Both the position numbers and the translations under genes were made by a program. From contig JAJEKV010000042.1 in the NCBI GenBank assembly GCA_021234155.1, positions 1,549,257 through 1,613,256 of the forward strand: a stretch of 64,000 nt of DNA, written 5' to 3'. Below the pieces are notes generated by a model that was given only the letters and a program-made list of their open reading frames with translations, was not told the origin of the DNA and did not search any database. This document shows positions 32,360-44,446 of the stretch, one piece after another (the stretch's first letter is position 1; every line of letters starts with the position of its first letter). This DNA comes from Isoetes taiwanensis (lineage: Eukaryota; Streptophyta; Lycopodiopsida; Isoetales; Isoetaceae).

Positions 32360-34990
32360 AGACCAATGTTGTTAAAAAACGCGATTTTTATTCATAACGT
32401 ACTTCTATAAAAATTCGTACGTATTTAAAAGGATTTTTATGTATTGGAATAGTCAATGGTACCAAAAAAAAAAAAAAATGCCCACAATATTTTCGTGCAC
32501 CTTTAGGTTTAGGGCAGAAACGTATTCTGCATGTGGCCGCTTTCGTGATGCCTCTATCTGTGGCCGATTTGGTTATGGTTTTGTCTGTGCACTAGTGAGC
32601 AAGGAACCCCCTCTGTAGCAGAAAACAAGAGCATGGCTATGGCTGCAAGAAGCTTCAAAGTAATCTGGCGAAGTAAAATAGTTATTTTTAGTTTATTCTT
32701 AGCTTTAAGGTTTCGAAATGCTTACTAGAGTGTTGATTTGCATTCTACAGAAGTTTCATGCAACAAAAGGCGATATTGCTGAGACAACCGATCTGAATCA
32801 TGCCCGGCAGTGCTGGTTGGTATCTTTATCTCAAAGAAAATGTCTATTCTATTCTATTAATTTCTATTTCTATAAATTTTGAGTACTCTATCTATTCTAG
32901 TTCTACGTCATTTGACTCATTTCTTTATGATGGTGGCTGCTTTTATTTCTGGCAGTAAGGCAGTAAGGCAATAAGAGATGACAAAAGCTGCATTTTTTCA
33001 TTTCTGATTGTCTGTATAAAGCTTGAAGATCTGGAATAGGATCAGTGATGTCCACATTTTTTTCAGAAAGTGCAGAATCATTGACACTTTGATTGCTATT
33101 AGACCACTTAGAGTTTTGCTTAGCCCAACTAGTATAAGGAGTCAATCCTCTGTGCACAGCAAGCTCACTTCCAGGAAGAAATAACAATCTGAATGCAGAT
33201 AATCTATAGAGTATCAAGATAATGAAATCGTTCTTAAAAAGTGATATGTGTTGCTAAATGATAGAATCTTGATGCAGAACCTTGCGTGGTCATAGATAAT
33301 GGCTGGGAAATGCAGAAGTCTAAGACAATAAGGTGCATAAATTTTAATAGCAGGTTGCACTTTTTGAACTTAGAATCTTCCTAATAATGCTTGGCTGCAC
33401 ATTGAGACACTACCTGCTGTTGGTTGTAGAGACCAAGTTGCATTTTAGTTTTGATTCCACAGCTATGAGAGAAGCTAAGTTGCGTTTTGAGAAAGGAGGA
33501 GAGTCATTTTTGACAATTTTTTCTCTAGCATATATTGTTTCCAAATGTGATAATTCTTCCAGACCTTCCTCATATTATTCCTTATTCTGATTCTTCCAGA
33601 TTATGGTGCCTGCTGCTAATACTTGCTGATTTTGTTTCGCCACTTGTTTTTGCTGCTAATACTTGCTGATCAGTATTTTTCATTAACAGGGGCCACTCAA
33701 ATTTTGTCAATTGCATACGGGTTTCTCCAGATGGAACGAAATTCTAAGCGGACATAATTTCTGTTGGGTTGGATCAGTACTTAGTGCTACTATAAGAAAT
33801 TAGCAAGCTTTACATTGATGTAGAACAAGCTTTGCAGAACGTGCTCTTTTTGGGACTATTATTAAAGTATAAAGATTAACTGTTTTTTACTGCTTTCAAC
33901 AGAATTTTAGAAACCAATTTTATGAAAGTTAAATAACGCTAGACCTCTTACTGAAATTCATATATTTGTACAAAAATTCAGGGATCCAAGGAGATTTTTA
34001 AAGATTTTAAAGATTTTTAAAGATTTTTAAAGATTTTAACGATTTTTAACGTTTTTTATTAATAAAAAACGTATTTAAAGATTTTTTCAAATTTTTTTAA
34101 AAAACCTTAAAAAATCTTTAAAAACGTACTAAAGCCGTACGGATTTTGACGTACGTGACAACCTTGCTAAAGACGCATATTTATATTATAGATGCAAATT
34201 TTTACAAAATGAGGGCGGAGCCCATCTATTTCCGCTATGAGCAGAGCTCTATGGGCAGTGCCCTATTTACAAAATCCTAAAGAGAAAAACCCTCTACTCC
34301 GGGTTTGGAGCAGAGGTGATGCGCAGGATGTGGTAGTAATTCTGCTCCGGATCCCATCGAAGGTGAATCACCACCTCCATTCCGTTGGTGTGGGGATCGG
34401 GATGCTCAGCCATCCCTGCACACCACCCATCCATGGGTATCCCACGGTTGTGGCACCTCCACAGGTCCAAGCAGTCCATCTTGCATGTTATCCACTCCAG
34501 GCAGTTCGACAGCATGGTGCACTTGTCGTGAAGCCCAGCAGCAGACATACCGAGCGCCATCGGGTGTCTCAGCTTCATCCATTGCTTCTCTTATATAGCC
34601 AACCGCGAACCTCTTTGTCGACGTGGACCAATCAGCCAATTTGCTAACGTGGTTGCAATGCACGGCAGTTTCTAAATGGGGAATCTTTTCTCCCGCCGCA
34701 TATCTAGCCATGGTACCTTCTGACACCTTCGTTTTAATGATATCCCACTTCGAGTTGCCAGCATTTTCTTTTCAAGCCCGTCGACCATTAATGAGTGTCC
34801 TTTCGCCAGCTGTCACATCTGATCATTCCCTTACGTCTCATCGCCACCGTTCATTGCTTCTCCCTTTACCGTTTGGGGACTTAGCCAAAATTTTGCCTCT
34901 CAATTGCCTCCGTCGCATCTGTCGCCACCTGGCATCATCAACGGTTGCCGGTTCCTCCTCATCATGCCCCTTCGCCAACATTAGTGCGCC
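32360..34990. other. Spacer between pol and 3' ORF, gypsy copy 2
   Basis: 2.6 kb with no convincing gene. It holds a poly(A) run (32464-32477), five to six TAAAGATTTT units (33996-34040), a perfect 24 bp A/T-rich palindrome centred at 34060/34061, and TTATATAG (34589-34596), a possible TATA box. The minus strand is open over 34294-34578 (94 codons, cysteine- and histidine-rich, including DKCTMLSNCLEWITCKMDC). It is unassigned and weakly supported. Confidence 0.6.
34049..34072. repeat. Perfect 24 bp A/T palindrome in gypsy spacer
   Basis: Left arm ACGTTTTTTATT and right arm AATAAAAAACGT are exact reverse complements. It is flanked on the left by repeated TAAAGATTTT units and on the right by the loosely complementary CTTAAAAAATCTTTAAAAAC, so a larger cruciform or RNA stem is possible. 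Confidence 0.8.
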
Positions 34991-35006
34991 CTAAAACCTT
35001 TTCGCC

Positions 35007-35014
35007 TATAAAAA
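35007..35014 (+). promoter_or_regulatory. TATA box before the 3' ORF
   Basis: TATAAAAA preceded by a GC-containing stretch and followed by a pyrimidine-rich leader (CATCTTCCACACTCCGCC). Copy 1 has the same box at 6835. Its position, 2.6 kb after the integrase and about 100-150 bases before the 3' ORF, suggests a separate transcript for that ORF. Confidence 0.45.
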
Positions 35015-35150
35015 TTTTCATCTTCCACACTCCGCCTTCTCCAGCGAATTCTTCCTGTTTCTTTCCGACGCTCTTTGTAATAGCTCCTGCACCCAAATTT
35101 TCTACACTTCAAGCTTCGCTCCACGGGGATCCGGGCCGCTTTCGAAGTGC

Positions 35151-37493
35151 GTGGAGTTTCTCGACTCCCACCTTCGCGAGGCCCTTGTTGGTCCGAATCG
35201 AAGTGGCGAACGCCAGCGCTTTTGCAATTTTCACGGTTTGAACTCCCCGCCTAAATCCGCACAATTGAAGCGGTTTTTGTTGCTCATATCGCCAACAGCC
35301 CGGAAGGATATGCTACCGCGGGTCGATGGCACCACCATTTTGCTTACACGTACCCTTTTTGATTTACGAGGTATTCCATATTCCTTTGCAAACACCTTCT
35401 TTATCTTGGGCTACCTTACAGACATCGATGTCACCCGCAAGCACTCCCCGCTTATCAAGCAAACATGCATCGCCTCACCAACATTGCAAAGAGCCACGAC
35501 ACTTTTGTTAAGTTTTCGTGGCGCAGTTGCTTGGTATTCTATCAAGAACACCCCATATCAATAAGCCGTTCTATAATGTTGTGATCACAGCCATCCGCTC
35601 CAATCACCATATTGATTGGCCACAGATGTTGTTCTACCGCCTCCTAGGGCTGCCCCCTCTTCTGTCTTTGAAGCCTCTGTGGGTGGCCATCTTCAAGCCC
35701 TCATCTGCAAATACCTTCCTACTTCTGGGTCCCCGACCACATCTCGAACCACCACTCGCCAACTGTTTCATTCCCTCCTCAAAATCGCAGGCCGACACTT
35801 CCACCCTTCTTCATCGGGTCATGTTCAACACAACACCACGCATGTCACCGTCTCCTCTTCCTCCACTGAATCCATGCCCTCCACTTCCCGTCATGTCTCT
35901 CAAACATCTCAGACAAGGCAACAACAAGGCCCTGCACCTCCACATCCTCGCCAGCTTCTATATCAATACCAGCAGGATGTTCAAGCCGCAGCCCTAAAGT
36001 TACAAGAATCACAGGACGCTCTCATGAATGGTGTTCAGGCGTCCCTGGAGGCCTCAGATGCCGTTCACAGAGAACTCCAAGCTGCCACCGCACAAGTTCA
36101 AATTTTGAGGACAAACTTTAAGAAAAGCACGGGGCTATGTTACCGGCCCGAGAGGCTCTCAAGACTGTCCAAGATCAAAACAGCCTGCTTGCTGATCAAC
36201 AGGCTCAGTTGCAATCCACAATTCAGGAATTGCTAGATCACGTCAAAACCAAGGATACCCTCTTGGGCGACAAGGACAAAGACCTTAGCAAGCTCAATAC
36301 CTTGTATACTGAGCTTTCTCAGAGTTACCGCCAACAAGTTCAAGACCTCACAGAGCGTGATACTCGCATCACCTCTTTAGAAGCACAGCTGTCCACGCTG
36401 ACCCTCTCACCACGCCTCCAAGCTCGGGCTTTTAAGCTCGAAACAAAAAATTGTTGATGACGCCGAGATTGCCACGCTGCGCCTCAACACTCCTGGGCAA
36501 TCCTCTTCACATGCCATGCTTTCTCATAAACGGGTTCGTGATCAGTCCCGCCTTCTGTTAGAAAAGGAGCATCGGATCCGTGACCTAGAACAACAGCTGA
36601 CAAAGAAGTCGTCTCACCACGCCGATGAGGCCAAAAACCAAACAAGAAGGCTACATTAACATCGCCCTCAACATGCCAGTGGACTTTGCTATTCCTTCCA
36701 GTTATCTCGATTATGTGGTTGCCCACGGCACCTCTTTCTTCTCGGCGGTGGCGCGCAGATGGTCCCGTTGATGTCCACCTACGCACTGAGGATTTTCTTC
36801 GGATCTGGCCAGACCTCTCTGTTGAAGACAAAGGTTTACTCTGCGCCCTTTTAGTCTTTGACCTCATTCACTGTGAAGATCCGGATTTGATCACCTTCAG
36901 AGTTGTTCAACCAATGGCGCACATTTTCCATGACTTCTATCCGCCGATACTCGGGGACAAATTTCGGATGGGCCACATCGTAACTTTCGGTGGTAACTCA
37001 CAGGTTCAATGGTTGCTCTTGGACAACAACCCCTATCTGTCAGATCATGATCGGACACACGCTCTTCATCAGGAGTACATGCCTGAGCTTGCTCATCATT
37101 TACCTCTATGGCAAGCCGAAACGCTGGAACAAGTACGGAAGAACCTTGGGCATCCTGAGGATCTTTCATTTGCCCAAGTTTATATGCAGCACTTGGCAGG
37201 ATACAATCAACTGCGTGCTCTTCTGGATAGCAAGACAGTCCCCACGGGTTGGGATAGCCCTCCTGTATACTCTCAGCTCTCTGCTTCTGAGTGGGATCGG
37301 TGGTGCAAAGCTCTTGATCCTGCCCTTGTACGTGAATTCAGGGAGCAGGCTCAGCAGCCCACGCCCACGTGCATGGCTCCCTCTCCATATGCTTCACTGG
37401 GTGTCCCTCCACACCCACGGTTTCTCACTTCCGACTGGCGTCTTCCCTTTTGGACGAAGGTCATGGATGGCCACGCTGGGTGGACTCCTCCTC
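35151..37493 (+). pseudogene. 3' ORF of gypsy copy 2, part before the transposon
   Basis: Same protein as 6734-9319 but with different frame breaks. The N-terminal domain is scattered over frames. The Ser/Thr/Pro-rich linker reads at 35616-36110 and ends in a coiled coil (KLQESQDALMNGVQASLEAS). A second coiled coil lies at 36137-36430. The C-terminal domain reads at 36686-37493 (DGPVDVHLRTEDFLRIWPDL and onward, to MDGHAGWTPP). The frame at the insertion point is exactly continued at 47944. It may be a structural or envelope-position protein of an OTA-type element. No transmembrane segment is evident, so an envelope role is not supported. Confidence 0.7.
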
Positions 37494-37515
37494 GGGTAAA
37501 AGCATGAAAGGGTGT
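37494..37515 (+). repeat. Left terminal inverted repeat
   Basis: 22 bases exactly complementary to 47918-47939. The next inner bases (ACGTACATCG) contain a TACGTA/GTACAT motif. Confidence 0.95.
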
Positions 37516-38834
37516 ACGTACATCGTACTGAATTGAAGGACGAATTTGTGCTTTTTTGGGGTACATTTTAGATGAACATCAAGATACTATGGTTTGTCGT
37601 TTTGTGTCAGATATGCAATGATTGCAAGATCATCCCTGACATTCCCCCGAAATTCTTGGTTAACCACCGAACCACCGAACCAATTCGAATGGATCCGTCC
37701 CTCCCTTTCCGAAATTCCCCCCTTTCACAGGACGAACACCGAATGAATTCCAGAAGCAAACACATGCCAATTGAATCTACAAGAAATACAAATCAATTTC
37801 AATCTGTTCATGGAGGGTGAGAATTCCAATGGAAGTGATGGTTCTAAGCGTAAGTATGCCAACATTGGCCAGTGTTATGCCACAAAACAAATAAAAAGCG
37901 GTTGTTGTGTCGGTGGATTGCATCCTCGATTGTCGGGCAAACGCCGGCCCGTGATCAAAGACTAGTTTTTGTGATCGCTTGTTGCAAGATGACAGTGCTT
38001 TTTCTGTTTTCGAACCCAGAATTGGAAATCCTTCCAAGTTATTGTTATGAAATCAATGATCGAAACTTGAAAGATGTGCTTCAAGAAGTAAAGTCTGCTA
38101 ATAGCAAAGATAAATTGGCTGCAAAACATTCACTGTTATCAATGATTGTTGGAAAAAAAGGAGATATAAACAAGAATGTTTCTTCAAAATTGCTAAAGAT
38201 ACAGCCAAGAAATTTATCCAAAGCTACAAAGAAGAAGGAAGATAATGTCATTAAGTGGAGCAAATGTATGGGCTTTGGCGGGAAGGATGCCAAGATCAAA
38301 TAGAATCGATGATTCAATCAAATGTCGTTCGTGGAATTTTGGCTTGACAATACCAAAGTTTCACCAAAGGTTAGAGATGTCATGAAGAGGAGAACACAAG
38401 CAATACAATACCTTGATATCTCACAGTGTGTTTGCTCTTGTAATTGAATCATTTCAGTTTTGGAGATTATGTTTTCTTCCAAAATTCTTTCATGACTTTC
38501 TTCTCGTACATTCTAGTTCTCGTTCGAAAGTGACCGTTAATGAATACACATGGTTTTCATGAAATGTATTGCATTTTACATTGTTTACATTTATACATTG
38601 TTTACATAGTAGCGTAAATCTTGCAAGTTGATGTGCTATTAGGTACTTTTTAGATGTACATCCATTAACACTTACATGTCCATGCAGCTGCATTTACATG
38701 TACTTGAATATCAAAATTACATCATTTTACATTTTAGTGTACTTTCAGGTAATGAAGCCAAACAAATCAGACATATGTACATTAGTTGTACTAATATTGT
38801 AACATTAATGTGATGTACTAATATTGGAACACTA

Positions 38835-38936
38835 ATTAGATGTACAATGGATGTACAATGGATGTACATTGGATGTACATTGGATGTACATTGTATGTAC
38901 ATTGGATGTACAGTAACAGATCAGTGGAACTGTTGG
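38835..38936. repeat. ATGTACAT-type minisatellite and left LINE target repeat
   Basis: Seven tandem units of about 11 bases, mostly GATGTACATTG with some AATG variants, each containing the self-complementary TGTACA. The array lies in the transposase intron and abuts the LINE. The last 32 bases (38905-38936) are repeated exactly at 40582-40613. Confidence 0.9.
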
Positions 38937-40581
38937 CTGTACATTCTCAAGCAGGTTTTAGAAAGAATCATAGCACGTTGGATCATCTGCTTACATTGAG
39001 AGTGATGATTGAGCGGGCAAAGGGGCCCAGGAAGGCTCTATTTCTAGCCTTTATTGACTTCTCGAAGGCATTTGACACTGTGCCTCGAGAAGGTTTGGGT
39101 GCTAGGATGGAGAGATTGGGAGTTCCATTTGCTTTGAGAGGCGCAGTAGCACGTCTTTATGAAGAAGTCCTGGCCAAGTTGTCAACGGAGATGCCTACTG
39201 AGATCAGGAGCACAATTGGAGTCCGTCAGGGATGCCCGTTGTCCCCGACGTTGTTTGGTTTATACATAGATGAATTGGAAGAATGGCTCAGGGCCAACGG
39301 GCATGTAGGCTCCAAACTAGGTGATTTTGTGATTCAGCTTTTGCTGTACGCAGATGATGTTGTGTTATTGTCCGAGTCCCCAGAAGGGCTCCAGAAACAT
39401 TTGGAGATTCTCAGTGCATTTTGTAGTCAACGAAGATGAAGGTGAATTTGTCAAAGTCTAAAATAATGGTATTTGGTACCATTAAGAGGCCCGCTTTTAC
39501 TATACCGGGGAAGAACTCAAACCGTGGACCTGCTACAAGTATCTTGGTCTTGAGGTATGCTCTAATTACAAATGGAAAACATGTGTCGTGAAACGAATTG
39601 TAGGGGAAAATCAGCTCAGATGCTTTTTTCTAGATGCCATAAAATGTCATTGGATAGTTGGGGGCTAAAAAAGATGTTGTTTAAGACCTTAGTACAGACG
39701 GTGGTATTGTACGGTGTTCCCATATGGGGGGCTTCCATCTCTAGAAAACTCTGGAGCGAGGTGGAACAAGTGTTGAAGATATTCATTCAAGAAGAGCTAG
39801 GAGTCAGAAAGCAAATTCCTTATGCTATATTATCGGGAAACCGGTCTGTTGCCTCTCGGAAGTCGGGGGCGATATGTCCATTTGTTAATTTTGTGAATAG
39901 ACTAAGGAAGATGGATGATAATAGGCTGCCGAAAATGGCAATGGAACATTCGGGTACCTTGGGCTGGTATCACAATGTACTTGAATGGGTTAAGAGCTGG
40001 GGGTTTTCAGATGCAATTTTTACTGACTCTGAATTAGGGGTTCGGGAGATGATAGGATCGTAGTCGAAAAGATTTTGGGCGAGATAAGGGCACTAGGATG
40101 ACATTCTATCGCCAGGAAGTAAATCCTATGTTGGTATATGCAGACCAGAACTATCTAAATGCACCTATGTCCGTGCATATGAGATACATTATTGCTAGGT
40201 ACAGACGGGGATCACATTCTCTAGGGATAGAAACAGGGAGATGGGCTCGAATACCGCGAGAAGAAAGAGTTTGCAGAATATGCCAGTCGGGGGAGGTAGA
40301 AACTGAGGATCACGTTTTTATACATTGCAGTGCTTATGAAGACATTAGAGAGAGACACAACATTGCATATCCAGATTTTCATTTACTTTTGTCGTTAGAT
40401 CCTAGAATATTGTGTAGTTTCTTAAAAGATGTCGATTCTCATCGAGACTTGTTGATAAAAGTGAACACGTGATGTAGTTAGTTGCTCCATGACCTTCAAG
40501 GTCCTTAAGGGGCATGATAATAAATTATTATTATTATTATTATTATTATTAGATGTACTGATGTACATTAGATGTACATTA
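38937..40581 (+). mobile_element. 5'-truncated LINE with 32 bp target duplication
   Basis: Non-LTR RT remnant. It begins within the RT domain (AGFRKNHSTLDHLLTLRVMI) and has FIDFSKAFDTVPREGLGARM, GVRQGCPLSPTLFGLYIDEL and catalytic LLLYADDVVLLSES (about 39339-39380). The frame is lost at about 39435. A C-terminal piece (40098-40472) has the cysteine knuckle CRICQSGEVETEDHVFIHC. The 3' end has an (ATT)n tail at 40527-40551. A 32-base direct repeat (38905-38936 and 40582-40613) flanks it, the target-site duplication. It lies in the transposase intron, in coding orientation. Confidence 0.9.
40527..40551. repeat. (ATT)n tail of the LINE
   Basis: Eight ATT units forming the 3' tail. Copy 1 has a similar run at 12329-12358. 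Short-repeat tails instead of poly(A) are known in several LINE clades. Confidence 0.9.
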
Positions 40582-42654
40582 GATGTACAGTAACAGATCA
40601 GTGGAACTGTTGGATGGACATTTTATGTACATAGAACATACATTAATTGTACAATAGTATAGTTCAATACTCTTTTGGCATCTGGTTGCCGACATCATTT
40701 TGTTAACATGGTCTTTAATGCTTTTGTTATTGCAGTCTGAGCTTTATCAATAGTTTGTATATCAGAATCCTGATACCAAAATTCGCCTTCGACAGTTCGA
40801 GTATCTGAAACCTGATTGCATAAGGAAATTGAAGGAGAGAAACACATGTTGTTGTGTCAAACATGAGCAAGCAGATCTGTCTGAAAGGCCTTCAATGATA
40901 TGAGGAGATCCCTACATGTTAATTGCACTTGCTGCTGCGCATTTGGTTCGGTGCATCCCAAGCAAAACAATGGAGTATGTCAAGCAAACAAGAAGACTTT
41001 TGATAATGTTAGTATCTTGTGGAGGTCAACGGTTTAATAGAAATATGTGACGGATGAATGGCATAAACTAAAAATGCATCAAAGGCTAATGTGATGAATG
41101 TGGAGTGAAGAAATTAGACATCTGTCCAAACGAGGAAGATGGAATTTAATGTGGACCGGCAAGTATATGCATATGTCAATGAGCCATCCAAAAAAGGTAC
41201 ATCCGTAAGGCTTAGATTAATTGATCAGAATGACAAAGCATCTGTTTTGTTAAAGAACATGAAAAATCAGCTTGCTAAGTTTCTGAGATCATAACTTTAC
41301 AAAGACACCTGGCAGAGCAAAACAGTTTAAAAGATGTGTTGAGAAACTCCCGGATAATAGTAGTGTGTTGTCTGTTGTTGACTTTGCAGAGAACTACACA
41401 TTGAAACCAGGGACAGAAGTGCAATCCGAGCATTGGAATCCTGATCAAATTAGTATTTTGGTCCATATTTCAATGATGAAAATAGAAGGTAAGCTTAAAA
41501 AATAGTGCATTTCTATGTTTCAGATGACAGGAAGCATGACACTCATTTTGTGCAATATGGTTTTAAATTACATTTGGGGTGGCTTAAGAATAATGGAGGT
41601 GGACACATAAACCTTCATTATGTGTGGTCGGATGGTTGTGCATCTCAATTCAAACTGCAAGACGGACATGGTATGGAATCTGAGATACCATGTGAAAAAT
41701 AAAATTCGAAAGTGATATGGAATTTATTTGGATCTGGCCATGGGAAAGGCACACATGATGGCGAGGCTGGTATAGCAAAGTTGTGGCTTGAGAGCGAGCA
41801 GAGAAAACAAAATGGCATGCCAGTGGATACAGGTGCAGAAACAGCTTGTGCATTTTTAAGGGCCAAGGAATCGGATTGTGAAAGGGTGTTTTGGGAGGTT
41901 GGAAAACAGATGTGAACGGCAGCAAGCATTCAATTGCAAGACTTTACCCGGTACTTTCAGCAGATACATTACGTGTCAACTATAAACCCAAAGAGATCCA
42001 ACAAAGTTGCTATGCAGACCACTCTCGTGCTTTTGTGATGCTTGCATTAACTTCAATTGGTTGAATTGTGAGAACATTAAACATTGTGGAGAATGGTCTC
42101 TAAAAAGTTTGGAGCCCACAGATCATATTGCCTCTCGTGTTGAAGCTGAAAATGATGTGGATGTTTTGTATGCAGAGGACGAGGCTGGTTTAGATGACAC
42201 TGTAGCTGTTTCAGATGTATTTGTGTCTTTTGCAAACCACTGGACAATGTGGAAGGTGTTTCATACTATGTTCTCATGTGCACGAGGGAAAAGCATGCAT
42301 TGGAAGAAGATTCAATTGATGACTATGGAAATGAATACTCACTGGGCACTAGTGTCATTGAAGGACAATATTATGAACTAATCCCAGGCCGCCACAATAA
42401 GTATAAACCGCTTCCTACTAAGAATGTTTTGGTACCGCAGAATCTGTGATTGGGGTTTGAATCCCATTCAAGAAAGTAAAACACAAAGTGAAGGGGCAAG
42501 CCACAAAGATTTCACTTGCCGATGAAGTCCATGAGACATTGTTATCACAACTTCGGCAATTGTAGATGACATGGACTAAGTCGACCATCTGTAGTACTTT
42601 CCAGAAATATTGTAATACTTTGTTATAAGAACTGAAGAACCTGGACTACTTGAA

Positions 42655-42725
42655 GTGCATTATGTACATCAATGTACATAAGATGTACAACCAATGTACA
42701 TCTTATGTACATCCGTTGTACATTC
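42655..42725. repeat. TGTACA cluster after the transposase
   Basis: Six TGTACA palindromes in 70 bases between the transposase stop and the opposite-strand phosphatase gene. Confidence 0.85.
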
Positions 42726-42912
42726 CGTAAATATTATAAAAATTTGTTAAGTGTAAGTTGATTAGAATTGAACACAAGAAAGTTGAATTGCATAAACATT
42801 AAAAATGGTTTCAGTCATGGCAAAGATAAGAAATGGACAGGTTTTCATGTACAAATGGTTGATATATTTATATTGTAGACATAAATACAACACACCCGAA
42901 AATGAGCATGGC

Positions 42913-43614
42913 TCATAATTCATGACCAAGCTTCAAAATGTCAGTAGGAGCCTGATATCTTATGACTATTGCATCATGTCTTCCAGCCCGCCGAGAGGCT
43001 GAAGAGATATCCTCTAAAGCAGTAGTCCATGCGGTTTCTATAGCACGTGCCACTGGCAAACCTTTCCATCCTACATGGCCTGCATCTTCCAGGACACGTG
43101 CCTTCCCCCAAGGGTTGTGCAACAAGTGATTTGCTGCCAATATACCTTTCATGGTTGCTCGTTCCTCATAATTTTCAATTTGCTCAACCTTTTCCCAAAG
43201 TTCAGGAACAGCAGTATAGAGGCGATAATCGGTCCCCAACCCTATGTACTTGCAGCTTGTGTTGGTTGTCCAAGAAAAAGGACATATGTAGCTTCCTACA
43301 GGATTCAAAGTGGATTTGTATCTTTCGTCGTCGATCAGAACTGTATGTCCATAGTACTCTGGGTATTCTTTCCATACCACAGCTAATGGTTTTACAAACA
43401 ACCCCTTTTGAGGTTCAGTAGGGTGTTTGTGTGGCAGAGTCCAACACTGCTCCTGGCTGTAAACAAACTTCAGCTTTATGGAAAAAGCATCACAAATATG
43501 TTCCACAATTGGTTGAAGATTTTTGGAAGTGAGTGAAGACCAGATGGCAACATCAAACCCTTCTCTTACAAATGCTAACAGTGATGCTAACCCGGCCCCG
43601 AAAAAAAAAACCAC
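42913..43614 (-). CDS. FCP1/SCP-like phosphatase domain protein, partial
   Basis: 234 codons. The HAD-type FCP1 homology domain is recognisable: GLASLLAFVREGFDVAIWSS (residues 8-27), ICDAFSIKLKFVYSQEQCWT, FVKPLAVVWKEYPEYYGHTV, LIDDERYKSTLNPVGSYICP (the conserved DD motif) and a C-terminal helix-rich tail to GHEL. The N-terminal part bearing the catalytic DxDx motif is not in this ORF. It would lie on an upstream exon (above 43614), but a run of ten A near 43600-43609 also disturbs the frame. Relatives dephosphorylate Ser/Thr, for example on RNA polymerase II. It lies inside the transposon, opposite to the transposase. It may be a captured host gene or an accessory gene of the element. Confidence 0.7.
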   Translation of the reverse strand: MVFFFGAGLASLLAFVREGFDVAIWSSLTSKNLQPIVEHICDAFSIKLKFVYSQEQCWTLPHKHPTEPQKGLFVKPLAVVWKEYPEYYGHTVLIDDERYKSTLNPVGSYICPFSWTTNTSCKYIGLGTDYRLYTAVPELWEKVEQIENYEERATMKGILAANHLLHNPWGKARVLEDAGHVGWKGLPVARAIETAWTTALEDISSASRRAGRHDAIVIRYQAPTDILKLGHEL

Positions 43615-43967
43615 GTTTCCTATATTAAACCGAAGCTCATCTTTCGGATCTGTTGGTATCTTGAGTTAATATTTTCATTCTTGTGCACACTCTTGCCCAA
43701 ACACGTAATTTAAGTCAAAGATAATGAGCTTTTCTCCCTAATTAGATGATTCATTTGTCAAGAAGAAAACACTTGAGATTCACAATTTATAATTACATTT
43801 CAGATCACACAATTGAGAAAACACATTGATAATTACACGATTGTTATTTGCACAGGTGTAAGTGAGACAAATAAATTAATTTTTTCATTACTTATTGAGT
43901 ACAAAGAAGCTCTGGAGCATGACTCACACAAAACTGTAATTTACAAACAAGTCAAAGGGACTATCTA

Positions 43968-44105
43968 CCCCGTGTAGGAACAATCGCTTGTATATTCATC
44001 TCGCCTTCTACAATTAATGCCTCCATTAGATGATCCCTCCGTGACTTGGCATAGGCATCGCTGAACCAACCGGGTGTCATCTCGCATGGTGCACAAGTAT
44101 TAGAG
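43968..44105 (-). CDS. Possible C-terminal exon of an opposite-strand gene
   Basis: The minus strand reads APCEMTPGWFSDAYAKSRRD, then HLMEALIVEGEMNIQAIVPT, ending RGR and stop. Composition is protein-like, but I found no clear acceptor and do not recognise the family. It could be the end of the charged gene upstream (45-47.8 kb), or part of the phosphatase gene. Confidence 0.3.
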
Positions 44106-44446
44106 GACTATACCAACAAATAACTAATAGGAAAATAACATGTTCTACTTATAAAAATGGAGCTTTCATTGCATCAACCACGGCATCTATGAATTTGTGC
44201 ATGTAAGCCACAATGTACATGCAAGGGTTCTTCGGTACTAGTTTACGGCATTTTAGGACGTAACAATGGGAGCATCAAAGTTCTTCCTACCATGGCTTAA
44301 GTTTGTTGGATCCGAGCATCATGTTATTGATCACAAGCTTATGAAACCCGCAAAATTGCAATGTGAGAATAAATCAAGCATAAGAAATTGCAATATCGTA
44401 ATAATCAAATCATAAAAACAAAACGAAACTCATACTTTACGGACCA

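Larger units (their letters stand above)
37870..42449 (+). pseudogene. Cysteine-rich DDE-like transposase, copy 2
   Basis: Exon remnants, in order. (1) About 37980-38415, basic N-terminal part with KWSKCMGFGGKDAKIK, then in another frame FVEFWLDNTKVSPKVRDVMK. (2) From a TTATTGCAG acceptor at 40736, NPDTKIRLRQFEYLKPDCIR then a Cys cluster NTCCCVKHEQ, further Cys/His sequence to about 41110. (3) About 41330-41490, VVDFAENYTLKPGTEVQ. (4) 41508-41763, HFYVSDDRKHDTHFVQYGF, YVWSDGCASQFK and FGSGHGKGTHDG. (5) 42250-42449, the C-terminal part with DYGNEYSLGTSVIEGQYYEL. The motif order repeats in the homologue at 54007-55430. I infer a zinc-binding N-terminus and an RNase H-fold catalytic core with Asp in SDG. 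Stops and shifts separate the pieces. Confidence 0.7.

Noticed and set aside
34294-34578. Minus-strand 94-codon ORF (also 6122-6406) as a conserved antisense gene
   Set aside because: The two copies are near-identical duplicates, so shared openness is no evidence of selection. No family was recognised.
38835-38936. CRISPR-like array from the regularly spaced GATGTACATTG units
   Set aside because: Units are tandem without unique spacers, and the context is a plant transposon intron.
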